A stretch of DNA of 10,811 nt from JAKBCQ01 sp021807585 (GTDB lineage: Bacteria; Planctomycetota; Planctomycetia; Isosphaerales; Isosphaeraceae), in the NCBI GenBank assembly GCA_027325115.1, contig DAHWFG010000330.1, positions 1-10,811 on the forward strand, given 5' to 3'. Below the pieces are notes generated by a model. That model searched no databases and was not told the DNA's origin. It was given only the letters and a program-made list of their open reading frames with translations. Positions 1-7,080 of this stretch are shown in pieces (the first letter of the stretch is position 1; every line of letters starts with the position of its first letter). The translations under genes and the position numbers were made by a program.

Positions 1-106
1 AAATATTATCATTTGCTATCTGGTTTCGACAACTTCGTCGGGATGAACGATCGTATGAAACGCGAATCGAATTGGTAGGGAGGCGTTACACGACGGTTGA
101 CATAGC

Positions 107-135
107 GGCCCGGGATCACGTACATTCGCTTCAAT
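107..135 (+). promoter_or_regulatory. candidate sigma-70 promoter of the redoxin/copper oxidase gene
   Basis: A perfect TTGACA (107-112) is followed after exactly 17 bases by TTCAAT (130-135), which matches four of six bases of TATAAT. Transcription would begin near 142, leaving a leader of about 36 bases before the ATG at 178. Bases 1-106 contain nothing else I can support; the first 30 bases are AT-rich. The call rests on consensus matching only. Confidence 0.45.
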
Positions 136-177
136 CCTTCACTTTTGATCGACCTCACCCGAAACGAGCGATCTCTC

Positions 178-2277
178 ATGAAACGAACATCATGGATTAT
201 GACGATGTGGTTGGCGATGGCGGCGGTCGCGGCGGTTGCGCCGCGGGTTTACAGCGGGAACGCGGGCGAAGGTTCTCCTCGGGGTTCGGTCGGCAAAAAG
301 GCGGCCGATTTTGATCTCCCCGATCCCGCGGGCGCGTCGCACAGGCTCGTCGAACTCGCGTCGAAAAACACGCTCACGGTCGTCGCGTTCATCGGAACCG
401 AATGCCCTCTCTCCGCGATTTATGTCGAACGCCTGGCGCAATTATCGAAGGATTATCGCGAGCGCGGCGTCGCGTTCGTCGGCGTCGATTCGAACCCGCA
501 GGATTCGCTCGAAGAGATCGCCCGGTACGCGCTTAAGCATGAACTTCCCTTTACGATTTTGAAAGACGCGGGGCGGAAGGTCGCCGACGCTTTCACCGCG
601 ACGCGAACCCCCGAGGTTTTCGTCCTCGATCGCGACCTGACGATTCGTTACCAAGGTCGAATCGACGATCAGTACGGGATCGACTCGTCGCGGCCCGAGG
701 CGATCCACAACTTCCTCGCCAACGCGCTCGATTCTCTGACGTCGGGTAAAAGCGTGGAACAAGCGTATGTTCCCGCGGTCGGATGTCGAATCGGCCGCGA
801 CGTTCGTTCGGTCGATTCCAAGGCCAAGGTTTCGTATCATCGCGATATCGCTCCGATCCTTCAAAGCCGGTGTGTTTCGTGTCATCGCAAGGGAGAGATC
901 GGGCCGTTTTCACTTAATAGTTATGAGTCGGCTGCGAACTGGAGCGAGACGATCCGCGAGGTCGTCGACGAAGGCCGGATGCCGCCGTGGGATGCGAGCC
1001 CCAAACATGGAATGTTCAAGAATGATGCGCGTTTGACCGAGACTGAAAAAACGTCGCTTCTCGCGTGGATCGACGCGGGAGCGCCCGAGGGGAATAAGGC
1101 CGACGCGGCCGTCGCTCCGGCCTGGACGCCTGGGCGAAGCCTGGCCGATCCCGATCTCGTCGTCGAGATGCCGGAGGCGTTTCAGATCCCGGCTCACGGG
1201 ACGGTTCCTTATCAATTTTTCGTCGTCGATCCGGGCTTTAAAGAAGACAAATGGGTTCGCGCGAGCGAGGCTCACGCCGGCAATCGCCGAGTCGTTCATC
1301 ACATTTTGGTGTTCATACAACCCCCGGGAGAGCAAAAGCGTTCGGCGAAGGGGGACGTGGGTTCGAATTGGCTCGCCGCGGGGGTTCCGGGAGGTCCTCC
1401 CTGGATATTGGACGACGGCCTCGGTCGATTCATCCCCGCGGGATCGAAGCTCGTGTTCCAGCTTCATTACACGCCCGACGGCAGGCCCGAGACCGATCGC
1501 AGCAAGGTGAGCCTTGTATTCGCGGATCCCAAGACGATTCGCAAAGAGCTCCGATCGGCGGTCGCTCTCAACAGTGACATCGAAATTCCCCCCGAATCGA
1601 GCGATTATCACAACACCGCGGATTACCAGTTCGACCAGGATATGTACTTGTACGCGCTTTCTCCTCACATGCACTTAAGGGGCAAGTCGTTCCGATTCGA
1701 CGCGATTTTCCCTCCCGACGGCAACTCTTTGGTTTTGCTCGACGTCCCGCGGTATCGCTTCAATTGGCAGAATATTTACTTGTTAAAAGAGCCGATGTTG
1801 ATGCCCGAGCGGACGACGATTCGGTGTTCGGCGACGTTCGATAATTCCGCGGAGAACGCGTCGAATCCCGATCCCAAGGCGAAGGTGAAGTTCGGCGATC
1901 AGACGTGGGAGGAGATGCTTGTCGGGTATTTTGACGTCGCTTTGGCCGAGCAGGATTTGACGCTCGGGGGTCCTCGAGTCGAGCCGCGCGACGACGGTCG
2001 ATCGTCGGTGTCGTTTCGTTACAAGCCCCCCGTCGCGGCGAACAAGGTGTATCTCGCGGGGGATTTCAACGAATGGAAGCCCGACGATCTTGAGATGCGA
2101 GGCCCCGATCAAGCCGGGTTTTACACGCGCGCGATCGATCTATCTGCGGGCAAGCATGAATATAAGTATGTGATTGACGGAAAGATCTGGAAATACGATC
2201 CCGGGGTACGCGAACAGGAGGGGTTTTATCATAACAGCGTGGTGGTCGTTCCGGCGGGTCGGCCGCGTGGCGAATGA
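178..2277 (+). CDS. secreted redoxin / cytochrome c / type II copper monooxygenase-like fusion with C-terminal glycogen-binding-like domain
   Basis: This is a 699-residue exported protein. Residues 1-26 form a signal peptide (MKRTSW, then an Ala/Val-rich core). The ATG at 178 places that signal at the N-terminus; a TTG at 145 in the same frame would add 11 residues before it. Residues 38-200 are an AhpC/TlpA-like redoxin fold with Cys76 in GTECPLS and a second Cys203 (VGCRIG). Residues 218-306 are a one-haem cytochrome c domain with CVSCH at 232-236 and a likely axial Met268 in RMPPW. Residues 325-590 resemble the peptidylglycine/dopamine monooxygenase copper core: His374-His375, His430, His497-x-His499 and Met580 fall in the order and approximate spacing of the six PHM copper ligands. 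Residues 610-691 resemble the AMPK/CBM48 glycogen-binding domain (VYLAGDFNEW, KYVIDGKIW). Haem attachment and copper loading imply a periplasmic or outside location. The substrate is unknown. It has its own promoter-like sequence and no obvious operon partner. Confidence 0.88.
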   Translation: MKRTSWIMTMWLAMAAVAAVAPRVYSGNAGEGSPRGSVGKKAADFDLPDPAGASHRLVELASKNTLTVVAFIGTECPLSAIYVERLAQLSKDYRERGVAFVGVDSNPQDSLEEIARYALKHELPFTILKDAGRKVADAFTATRTPEVFVLDRDLTIRYQGRIDDQYGIDSSRPEAIHNFLANALDSLTSGKSVEQAYVPAVGCRIGRDVRSVDSKAKVSYHRDIAPILQSRCVSCHRKGEIGPFSLNSYESAANWSETIREVVDEGRMPPWDASPKHGMFKNDARLTETEKTSLLAWIDAGAPEGNKADAAVAPAWTPGRSLADPDLVVEMPEAFQIPAHGTVPYQFFVVDPGFKEDKWVRASEAHAGNRRVVHHILVFIQPPGEQKRSAKGDVGSNWLAAGVPGGPPWILDDGLGRFIPAGSKLVFQLHYTPDGRPETDRSKVSLVFADPKTIRKELRSAVALNSDIEIPPESSDYHNTADYQFDQDMYLYALSPHMHLRGKSFRFDAIFPPDGNSLVLLDVPRYRFNWQNIYLLKEPMLMPERTTIRCSATFDNSAENASNPDPKAKVKFGDQTWEEMLVGYFDVALAEQDLTLGGPRVEPRDDGRSSVSFRYKPPVAANKVYLAGDFNEWKPDDLEMRGPDQAGFYTRAIDLSAGKHEYKYVIDGKIWKYDPGVREQEGFYHNSVVVVPAGRPRGE

Positions 2278-2419
2278 GGCCGTTCGCGGATGAGCCGGGT
2301 AACGAAGCCTATCGTGACGGTTGGTTATCGTCTAAAATGCGCTTCGCGGCGTAAGCATTCTGATGATTGATCGAACCGATCGATACGCACGACACGAATC
2401 CGGCGAAAAGGAACGAAAA

Positions 2420-3463
2420 TTGACAGAGCAAGATGTTTTGAATGCGCTTAAGGGTGTGAAGGATCCCGAGATCCATCGCGACCTGGTTGATTTGGGGATG
2501 GTGAAGGACGTGCGGATCGGCGCGGGGACGGTCGATCTGACGGTGAACCTGACGACGCCTGCGTGTCCGCTGAAGGCGCAGATCGAGCGCGAGGTTCGCG
2601 AGGCGCTGACTTCGAGGCTTGGGGGCGGGATTGAGATTCGCATTCACATGGGCGCCGAGGTGCGCGGCAAGGGGATTGCGGAGAAGGGGGACATCAAGGG
2701 AGTTAAGAACGTGATCGCGGTCGGTTCGGGGAAGGGGGGCGTGGGCAAATCGACGATGGCCGCGGCGATCGCGTACGGGTTCAAGATGTATGGATCGCGG
2801 GTTGGATTGATGGACGCCGACGTTTATGGGCCGTCGATTCCGCACCTTGTGGGGGCTTCGGCTCGGCCGATGGCGCGGGGGGATCGGATTCTTCCGATCG
2901 AGACCGATGGGATTAAGTTGATGTCGATGGGATTTTTGCTCGAGCCCGATCGCGCCGCGGTGATGCGGGGTCCGATGCTGCACGGCATTTTGACGCAATT
3001 TCTTCATCAGGTCGAATGGGGCGAACTTGATTATCTGGTGATTGATCTTCCTCCTGGAACGGGGGACGTTCCGCTAACGCTGGCGCAGAGCCTGCCGCTG
3101 ACGGGGGCGGTCGTCGTGTGCACGCCGCAGTCGGTCGCTCTGATCGACGCGGTTCGCGCCTTGGCGATGTTTCGTCAGCTCAAGGTTCCGATTCTGGGGA
3201 TGATTGAAAACATGAGCGGAGAGATCTTCGGTCGCGGGGGCGCGAAACGCAAGGCCGAGGAGCTGGGAATTCCGTTTCTTGGCGAGGTTCCGCTCGAGGT
3301 TGCGATTCGCGAAAAAGGAGACGCGGGCGTGATTCGCGAGACGCTCGCCGAAGGCGCGCCGAGCCGTTCCCACCTGCTCGCGATCGTCGAGAAGCTCGCG
3401 GGGCAGATCAGCGTGCAAAATCTCCTGGCGCCGAAATTCCCCAAACTGGAAATCTTGAACTGA
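2420..3463 (+). CDS. mrp: Mrp/ApbC/NBP35-family P-loop ATPase, iron-sulfur carrier type, lacking the usual CxxC
   Basis: This is a cytosolic deviant-Walker ATPase of the family that carries or inserts Fe-S clusters. Residues 4-80 form the N-terminal MIP18/DUF59 domain, including the conserved TPACP with Cys49. The nucleotide-binding domain starts at VIAVGSGKGGVGKS (98-111). It continues with MDADVYGPSIPHL (131-143), the switch motif DLPPGTGD (209-216), and ENMSGEIFGRGG (263-274). In most homologues the ENMS segment is followed by a roughly 12-residue loop carrying CPxC or CSNC before IFG. Here only Gly-Glu remains, so the cluster-bridging cysteines are absent. I chose the TTG at 2420 because AAAGGA lies 7 bases upstream and the protein then starts MTEQDVLNAL, as homologues do. 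An ATG at 2363 would add 19 unconserved residues. Length is 347, typical for the family. The next gene begins 3 bases after the stop. Confidence 0.92.
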   Translation: MTEQDVLNALKGVKDPEIHRDLVDLGMVKDVRIGAGTVDLTVNLTTPACPLKAQIEREVREALTSRLGGGIEIRIHMGAEVRGKGIAEKGDIKGVKNVIAVGSGKGGVGKSTMAAAIAYGFKMYGSRVGLMDADVYGPSIPHLVGASARPMARGDRILPIETDGIKLMSMGFLLEPDRAAVMRGPMLHGILTQFLHQVEWGELDYLVIDLPPGTGDVPLTLAQSLPLTGAVVVCTPQSVALIDAVRALAMFRQLKVPILGMIENMSGEIFGRGGAKRKAEELGIPFLGEVPLEVAIREKGDAGVIRETLAEGAPSRSHLLAIVEKLAGQISVQNLLAPKFPKLEILN

Positions 3464-3466
3464 ACG

Positions 3467-4174
3467 ATGAGCAATCTTGTCGATATGCTCGATTCTTTGA
3501 ACGATCACGCGGACGTCGCCGACGAGTCTTCGGTGATCGTCGCGCTTTTGCGGGACGTTGAACGGGGCGTGCGCGCGATCGAATCGCTCGAATCGAGGCG
3601 TGCGACTCCGCGTGATTGGATCGCGGCTCTTGCTTACAAGGGCGCAGGGGGAGCGGGTTCGCTCGGCGCCGAGCTCACGCGATCGGCGCATCCGGCTTCG
3701 TGTTACAAATCGGCCGCCGACGAACAAACGCTCGAGGCGTTGTTTCCCAAGGCCGATCGCCGTAGCCTCCTTTGTTTGCAGGCGGGGGTTTATCAGATCG
3801 TCGATTTTTGGGACGAAAGCCACACCGCGGCGCAGGCCGCCGACGATCTGGGGGAATCCAAATTTTCTAGTTATTGGCATGCGATTGCGCATCGACGCGA
3901 GCCCGATCCTTCGAATGCGCGGTACTGGTTGCGTCGGGCGGGTCGACACTCGGTATTTAAATCGGTATCCGATCATGTTTTAAAGGTGAATTGGACCGAC
4001 GCGGAGGGGCGTGAGATCGCGCCTTTTTGCGGGCGAGGCGGATTCGACCCGTATGGATTTATTGATTTTTGTTCGCGCGCCGCGCGATCGAAGTCGCTTG
4101 AAAAACCGGCGCGGACGATTCAACGTCTTGAGATGCTTTTGCTTTTGGAAGCGACGTTGGATTCGCTCGGCTGA
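3467..4174 (+). CDS. conserved-looking protein of unknown function, cotranscribed with mrp
   Basis: This protein has 235 residues, is probably soluble, and shows no signal peptide or membrane segment. It starts 3 bases after the mrp stop in the same frame, so the two genes are almost certainly one transcript and perhaps translationally coupled. I see no strong ribosome binding site of its own. The N-terminal 45 residues are acidic and helical-looking. The most distinctive block is at 106-165: AGVYQIVDFWDESHTAAQ, then YWHAIAHRREPD and NARYWLRRAGRH. Its density of Trp, His and Arg suggests a conserved, possibly ligand-binding core. I recall similar YWH-x-HRREPD blocks in unnamed planctomycete and acidobacterial proteins but cannot assign a function. 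Cysteines 79, 103, 188 and 202 are not arranged as a classic cluster motif. The link to mrp is positional only. Confidence 0.82.
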   Translation: MSNLVDMLDSLNDHADVADESSVIVALLRDVERGVRAIESLESRRATPRDWIAALAYKGAGGAGSLGAELTRSAHPASCYKSAADEQTLEALFPKADRRSLLCLQAGVYQIVDFWDESHTAAQAADDLGESKFSSYWHAIAHRREPDPSNARYWLRRAGRHSVFKSVSDHVLKVNWTDAEGREIAPFCGRGGFDPYGFIDFCSRAARSKSLEKPARTIQRLEMLLLLEATLDSLG

Positions 4175-4201
4175 TTGATCGGTCGGCGGCTTGAGCGGTT
4201 T

Positions 4202-4234
4202 GATTGGATTGGATTGGATTGGATTGGATTGGAT
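4202..4234. repeat. GATTG pentanucleotide tandem repeat, about 6.6 copies
   Basis: Six perfect GATTG units (4202-4231) are followed by GAT, after which the sequence changes to CGCG. The array lies 28 bases after the stop of the mrp-linked gene and about 105 bases before the lipoprotein start. Perfect pentamer arrays of this length are prone to copy-number change by slippage. A related array of GATTT and GATCG units sits at the fur stop codon. Confidence 0.95.
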
Positions 4235-4338
4235 CGCGTATCGCGTTGAATTCGCGTTGCCTACTCGTTCGATTTGGCGTAATCTTCGCGGTCTAGGCTA
4301 TTGATGGTGTCGAAACGCCCGATAAAAGGGGATTTCGC

Positions 4339-4728
4339 TTGGAAGGTCGGGTATGGAATCGACGGGCGCGGGGATTTTGGGCTGCGATCGCGGCTTCGTT
4401 GGTCTTCGGATTGGCGGGATGCGGTCATATCGCCAAGCATCCGTTTCGCGCCTGGAACGATCCTTCGTCGATCAATCGTGCTCGATCGACGCACGTCGCC
4501 GAGCGGCTGCCGATCGATCAGGCGATCCCTTCGTTGATTAACCGGCTTGACGATAAAGACGAGGTTGTGCGGTTGACCGCGAACCACGAGCTGAAGCGGC
4601 TTTCGGGCAAGGATTTCGGGTTCGAGCCGTGGGGGAGCGCCAAGGATCGCGGCGCGGCTTGCGAGCTTTGGAAAGCGTGGTGGAGAAGCAATCAAGCCGG
4701 GCTAGCCAAAACCGAGCGATTACCTTAA
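4339..4728 (+). CDS. small lipoprotein with HEAT-like repeat
   Basis: This is a 129-residue predicted lipoprotein. Residues 8-28 are a short basic stretch and a hydrophobic core ending in the lipobox LAGC, so Cys28 would be lipidated after signal peptidase II cleavage. The mature part carries one HEAT-like helical unit (AIPSLINRLDDKDEVVRLTA, 62-81), then an LSGKDFGFEPW segment and a Trp-rich end (ELWKAWWRS, 109-117). Short HEAT-type lipoproteins with such a Gly/Phe/Trp tail are common in planctomycetes; the role is probably protein binding at the envelope, partner unknown. The start is TTG, chosen because AAAAGGGGA (4324-4332) sits 6 bases upstream and the signal peptide follows directly. It may be read with the downstream mlaE gene, but a 113-base gap with a palindrome separates them. 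Confidence 0.75.
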   Translation: MEGRVWNRRARGFWAAIAASLVFGLAGCGHIAKHPFRAWNDPSSINRARSTHVAERLPIDQAIPSLINRLDDKDEVVRLTANHELKRLSGKDFGFEPWGSAKDRGAACELWKAWWRSNQAGLAKTERLP

Positions 4729-4751
4729 AGTTCCCCGCCGAGGTCGCCGAC

Positions 4752-4771
4752 ATCGCGTTTGCAAACGCGAT
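4752..4771. promoter_or_regulatory. perfect 20-bp palindrome, candidate operator upstream of mlaE
   Basis: The sequence ATCGCGTTTGCAAACGCGAT is its own reverse complement over all 20 bases. It lies in the gap between the lipoprotein gene and the mlaE start, 70 bases before the ATG. A gapless palindrome of this size suits a dimeric helix-turn-helix repressor. The core CGTTTGCAAACG resembles operators of LacI-type regulators in composition, but no regulator gene is nearby. I could not pair it with a convincing -35/-10. Confidence 0.5.
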
Positions 4772-4841
4772 CAACGCGGAAGTACGGATTCGAGCGACCT
4801 TGATTTTGCGTTCTCCGCCGCGACCAGGGAGGGTCGAAGCG

Positions 4842-5735
4842 ATGGCGACCGTGTCCGATGGGCTCGCACGACGCCGTTCCTCCGTGCACCGTGATATCGT
4901 CACAGCGATTCTCGCGTATATGGGCGCCGCGGCGATTCTCGCGTGGTCGTCGTTGTTCGTGATTTTTCGCCGGCGAACGCATTCGAAGTCGACATCGCGT
5001 GGACGCGCGATCATGATTCAACTTGATTGGCTTTTGGTGATGGGTCTTCCGCTTGTCGGATTGGCGCATGTGGGAATCGGTTCTTTTTTATCGATGCAGG
5101 CGTATTTCGGTGCGATTTTCGCGGAGGGGACCGGGGCGGTGGTCGGCGTCGGTTTGGTTCGGAACATGGCGCCGATGCTGACGGGTCTTGTGCTTTCGGT
5201 GATGCAATCGACGCGCACCGTGGCCGAACTGAGACGGCGGAATGCAAGAGGGCTCGATCACGACCCCGAGTCGATTCCCGATCGGGGCGAGGATTCGATT
5301 CAAGGAATAACCGATCCCGCGTCGTTGACGTTCACTCGGATCGCGGCCGCGGCGATCGCGGGGCCGATTCTGGCGGTGTGGGGCGCGACGGTCGGGGCGC
5401 TTGTCGGATGGGCCGCGGCGAAATCGATGTTGGGGATCACCGACGCGTCCTTTTTCATGCGATTTTTCGACATGTTATGGGTTCGTGATGTGATCGGTCT
5501 TGTCCTCAAAGGGAGCGGGTTCGCCGCGATGGGTGCGTTGTTCGCGTGCCACGAGGGATTGCTGGGGGCGACCGATTCGAAGTGCGATCTCGATACGATC
5601 AGCCGCGCCGCGTTCCGGTCGATCGTTTGCTCGACGTTATTGATACTCTTGTTCAACGCGGTCTGGTTTATGCTTGTATATGTGTCGGGTCCGCCGTTCG
5701 GGCCGACGTTGCTCAAGCCGCCGACCCGCGGGTGA
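4842..5735 (+). CDS. mlaE: divergent MlaE/YrbE-type ABC permease of an MCE lipid-transport system
   Basis: This 297-residue integral membrane protein is the permease subunit predicted to move phospholipid with an MlaF-type ATPase and the MCE protein encoded just downstream. Hydrophobic segments lie at about 17-42, 62-82, 95-121, 164-192, 214-237 and 261-283. Family hallmarks include LPLVGLAHVGIGSFLSMQ (69-86, the IVLLVALLLGAVLGLQ-type helix), the GxxLVRNMAPMLTGLVL block (103-118) and VAEL (127-130). After VAEL the usual cytoplasmic coupling segment (GTM-x-VTEQIDALRVMG-x-DP) is replaced by a longer, charged stretch (131-153) before ITDPASL. The start is ATG at 4842 with AGGGAGGG (4826-4833) 8 bases upstream. 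The reading frame is open further upstream, but that part overlaps the lipoprotein gene and is not conserved-looking. The next gene, mlaD, starts 67 bases on. Confidence 0.82.
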   Translation: MATVSDGLARRRSSVHRDIVTAILAYMGAAAILAWSSLFVIFRRRTHSKSTSRGRAIMIQLDWLLVMGLPLVGLAHVGIGSFLSMQAYFGAIFAEGTGAVVGVGLVRNMAPMLTGLVLSVMQSTRTVAELRRRNARGLDHDPESIPDRGEDSIQGITDPASLTFTRIAAAAIAGPILAVWGATVGALVGWAAAKSMLGITDASFFMRFFDMLWVRDVIGLVLKGSGFAAMGALFACHEGLLGATDSKCDLDTISRAAFRSIVCSTLLILLFNAVWFMLVYVSGPPFGPTLLKPPTRG

Positions 5736-5802
5736 ATCCAAACGTTTTCGCGTCAATATTTCTTAATCATTCACGGACGGATGATGGGGGGAGGATGCCC
5801 CG

Positions 5803-7065
5803 ATGAGACACGCAACGCTTCGCGAGATCCGAGTCGGCCTGGTGATCGTCGCGGCGCTCGCGGCGATCGGATCGCTTTTGTTCGTGGCGTCGGGAGGCCC
5901 CGGGTTTTTGACCGCGCACCGTTCGATCGACGTGGTTTTCCGCGATGCGCAGGGGGCGCGTGCGGGAAGCTCGGTTCGGATCGCGGGGATGGAGGTGGGG
6001 AGGGTCGACGACGTCGTCCTCACCGAGCACCAGGGAGCTCTCGGCGCGCTCGTTAGGATCTCGATCCCCAAAGATCTCGCCGGCAAGTTGCGCCAGGATG
6101 TGAAGATCACGATCCAAGCAAGTCTTACCGGTCAAAGTAATGTAAACATTATTTCATCTGGAAGATCTTCGGTTCCGCTCGTCGCCGGCCAGCTTGTGAC
6201 TGGGGTTGAAACCTCGGTATTCGACCCGATTCTGGAGCAGGTGGGTCTTGGCCCTGACGAGCGTAAGGATTTGAGTCACACGATTACGACGTTGCGGCAG
6301 ACGGTCGACGTCGCGGCGCCTCGATTGCGTTTGATTTTGGATCACGCGTCCGCGGCGGTCGCCAACGTGCGCGAGACGACCGAATCGATTCGACCCGCGG
6401 CCGAGGACATTGCGCGCAAGCTCGAAGCCGCGGGACCGAGGATCGACGCCACGCTCACCTCGCTGAACCGCGTCTCGGCTCAGGCCGACGCGCTTTTGGC
6501 CGAGAATCGCCCGAATCTCAAGGCGATTCTGGCGAGCGCCGAGGATCTTTCGGCGACGCTCCGCGATATCGCCGCCAAAGATCGCGAAAAGATCGATAAG
6601 TTGCTCGACGGCTTCGAAACGATCAGGATTCGCACCGATCACGTGATGTATAACGCCGAAGTCCTTTCGGGGACTGGAGTTCAGATGTTAATTCGGAACC
6701 GCGCCGCGATCGATCGGACGATTGCGAACGTGCGCGACGCGACCGATTGGGCGGATCAATTGATCCAAAAGATCTATTCGAATCCGTTCGTGATTAGTCC
6801 GTTTTATAAGCCGAATCAGGAAGATATCCGCACCCAGACGGTCGCGGACACGGCACGCGTGTTTGTGAAGGGGGCTCGCGAGCTTTCGGACTTGGTGAAG
6901 ACGCTGGAAACGCTTCAGGCTTCGGCATCGAACCCCGAGCAAAAGAAGGAGTTCGAGCAGCTTTACAAGAAGGCGTGGATGCTGACCGATCTCCTGAGCC
7001 AGACCGAGAAACAGCTTGCCGAGGGGCTTCGTCCGCGAACGCGGAAAGGGGCGATCCGCGAGTAA
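5803..7065 (+). CDS. mlaD: MlaD-type MCE-domain lipid-binding protein with long helical tail
   Basis: This is a 420-residue membrane-anchored periplasmic protein that should bind and pass lipids between the inner membrane MlaE complex and its acceptor. Residues 11-29 form a single N-terminal transmembrane anchor. Residues 38-118 are the MCE domain: ARAGSSVRIAGMEVGRVDDV matches the family's G-x-x-V-x-x-x-G-x-x-V-G-x-V pattern, and the end is DVKITIQASLTGQSNVNI. Residues 150-330 are a long Ala/Arg/Glu-rich helical tail with many Asp/Leu heptads. It is longer than E. coli MlaD (about 183 residues) and closer to the tails that form tubes or needles in larger MCE proteins. It has a strong ribosome binding site, GGAGGA (5790-5795), 7 bases before the ATG. 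It is downstream of mlaE and probably cotranscribed. No MlaF-type ATPase lies between them. Confidence 0.88.
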   Translation: MRHATLREIRVGLVIVAALAAIGSLLFVASGGPGFLTAHRSIDVVFRDAQGARAGSSVRIAGMEVGRVDDVVLTEHQGALGALVRISIPKDLAGKLRQDVKITIQASLTGQSNVNIISSGRSSVPLVAGQLVTGVETSVFDPILEQVGLGPDERKDLSHTITTLRQTVDVAAPRLRLILDHASAAVANVRETTESIRPAAEDIARKLEAAGPRIDATLTSLNRVSAQADALLAENRPNLKAILASAEDLSATLRDIAAKDREKIDKLLDGFETIRIRTDHVMYNAEVLSGTGVQMLIRNRAAIDRTIANVRDATDWADQLIQKIYSNPFVISPFYKPNQEDIRTQTVADTARVFVKGARELSDLVKTLETLQASASNPEQKKEFEQLYKKAWMLTDLLSQTEKQLAEGLRPRTRKGAIRE

Positions 7066-7080
7066 GTCGTCGTTGGCGCG

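Noticed and set aside
1..78. Open frame from the window edge to TAG at 76-78, possible end of an upstream gene
   Set aside because: It has only 25 codons, and the first are AT-rich and unlike the codon use of the other genes. It could be real but cannot be supported from this window.
72..314. 80-residue + strand open frame overlapping the start of the redoxin fusion gene
   Set aside because: It overlaps the signal peptide region of the supported gene in another frame and has a Gly/Arg-rich translation with no protein-like features.
910..1674. 254-residue - strand open frame within the redoxin fusion gene
   Set aside because: It is antisense to the cytochrome and copper domains, whose motifs are clear. 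The translation is Arg-rich, as expected of a shadow in GC-rich DNA.
2278..2419. Promoter of mrp (TAAAAT at 2333-2338)
   Set aside because: The -10-like word has no acceptable -35 at 16-18 bases, so I did not list it as a feature.
2309..3007. 232-residue - strand open frame over the mrp start
   Set aside because: It is antisense to the DUF59 domain and P-loop of mrp and has an Arg/His/Pro-rich shadow-like composition.
3074..3976. 300-residue - strand open frame across mrp and the next gene
   Set aside because: It is antisense to two well-supported genes and rich in Arg, Pro and His without motifs; long antisense frames are usual at this base composition.
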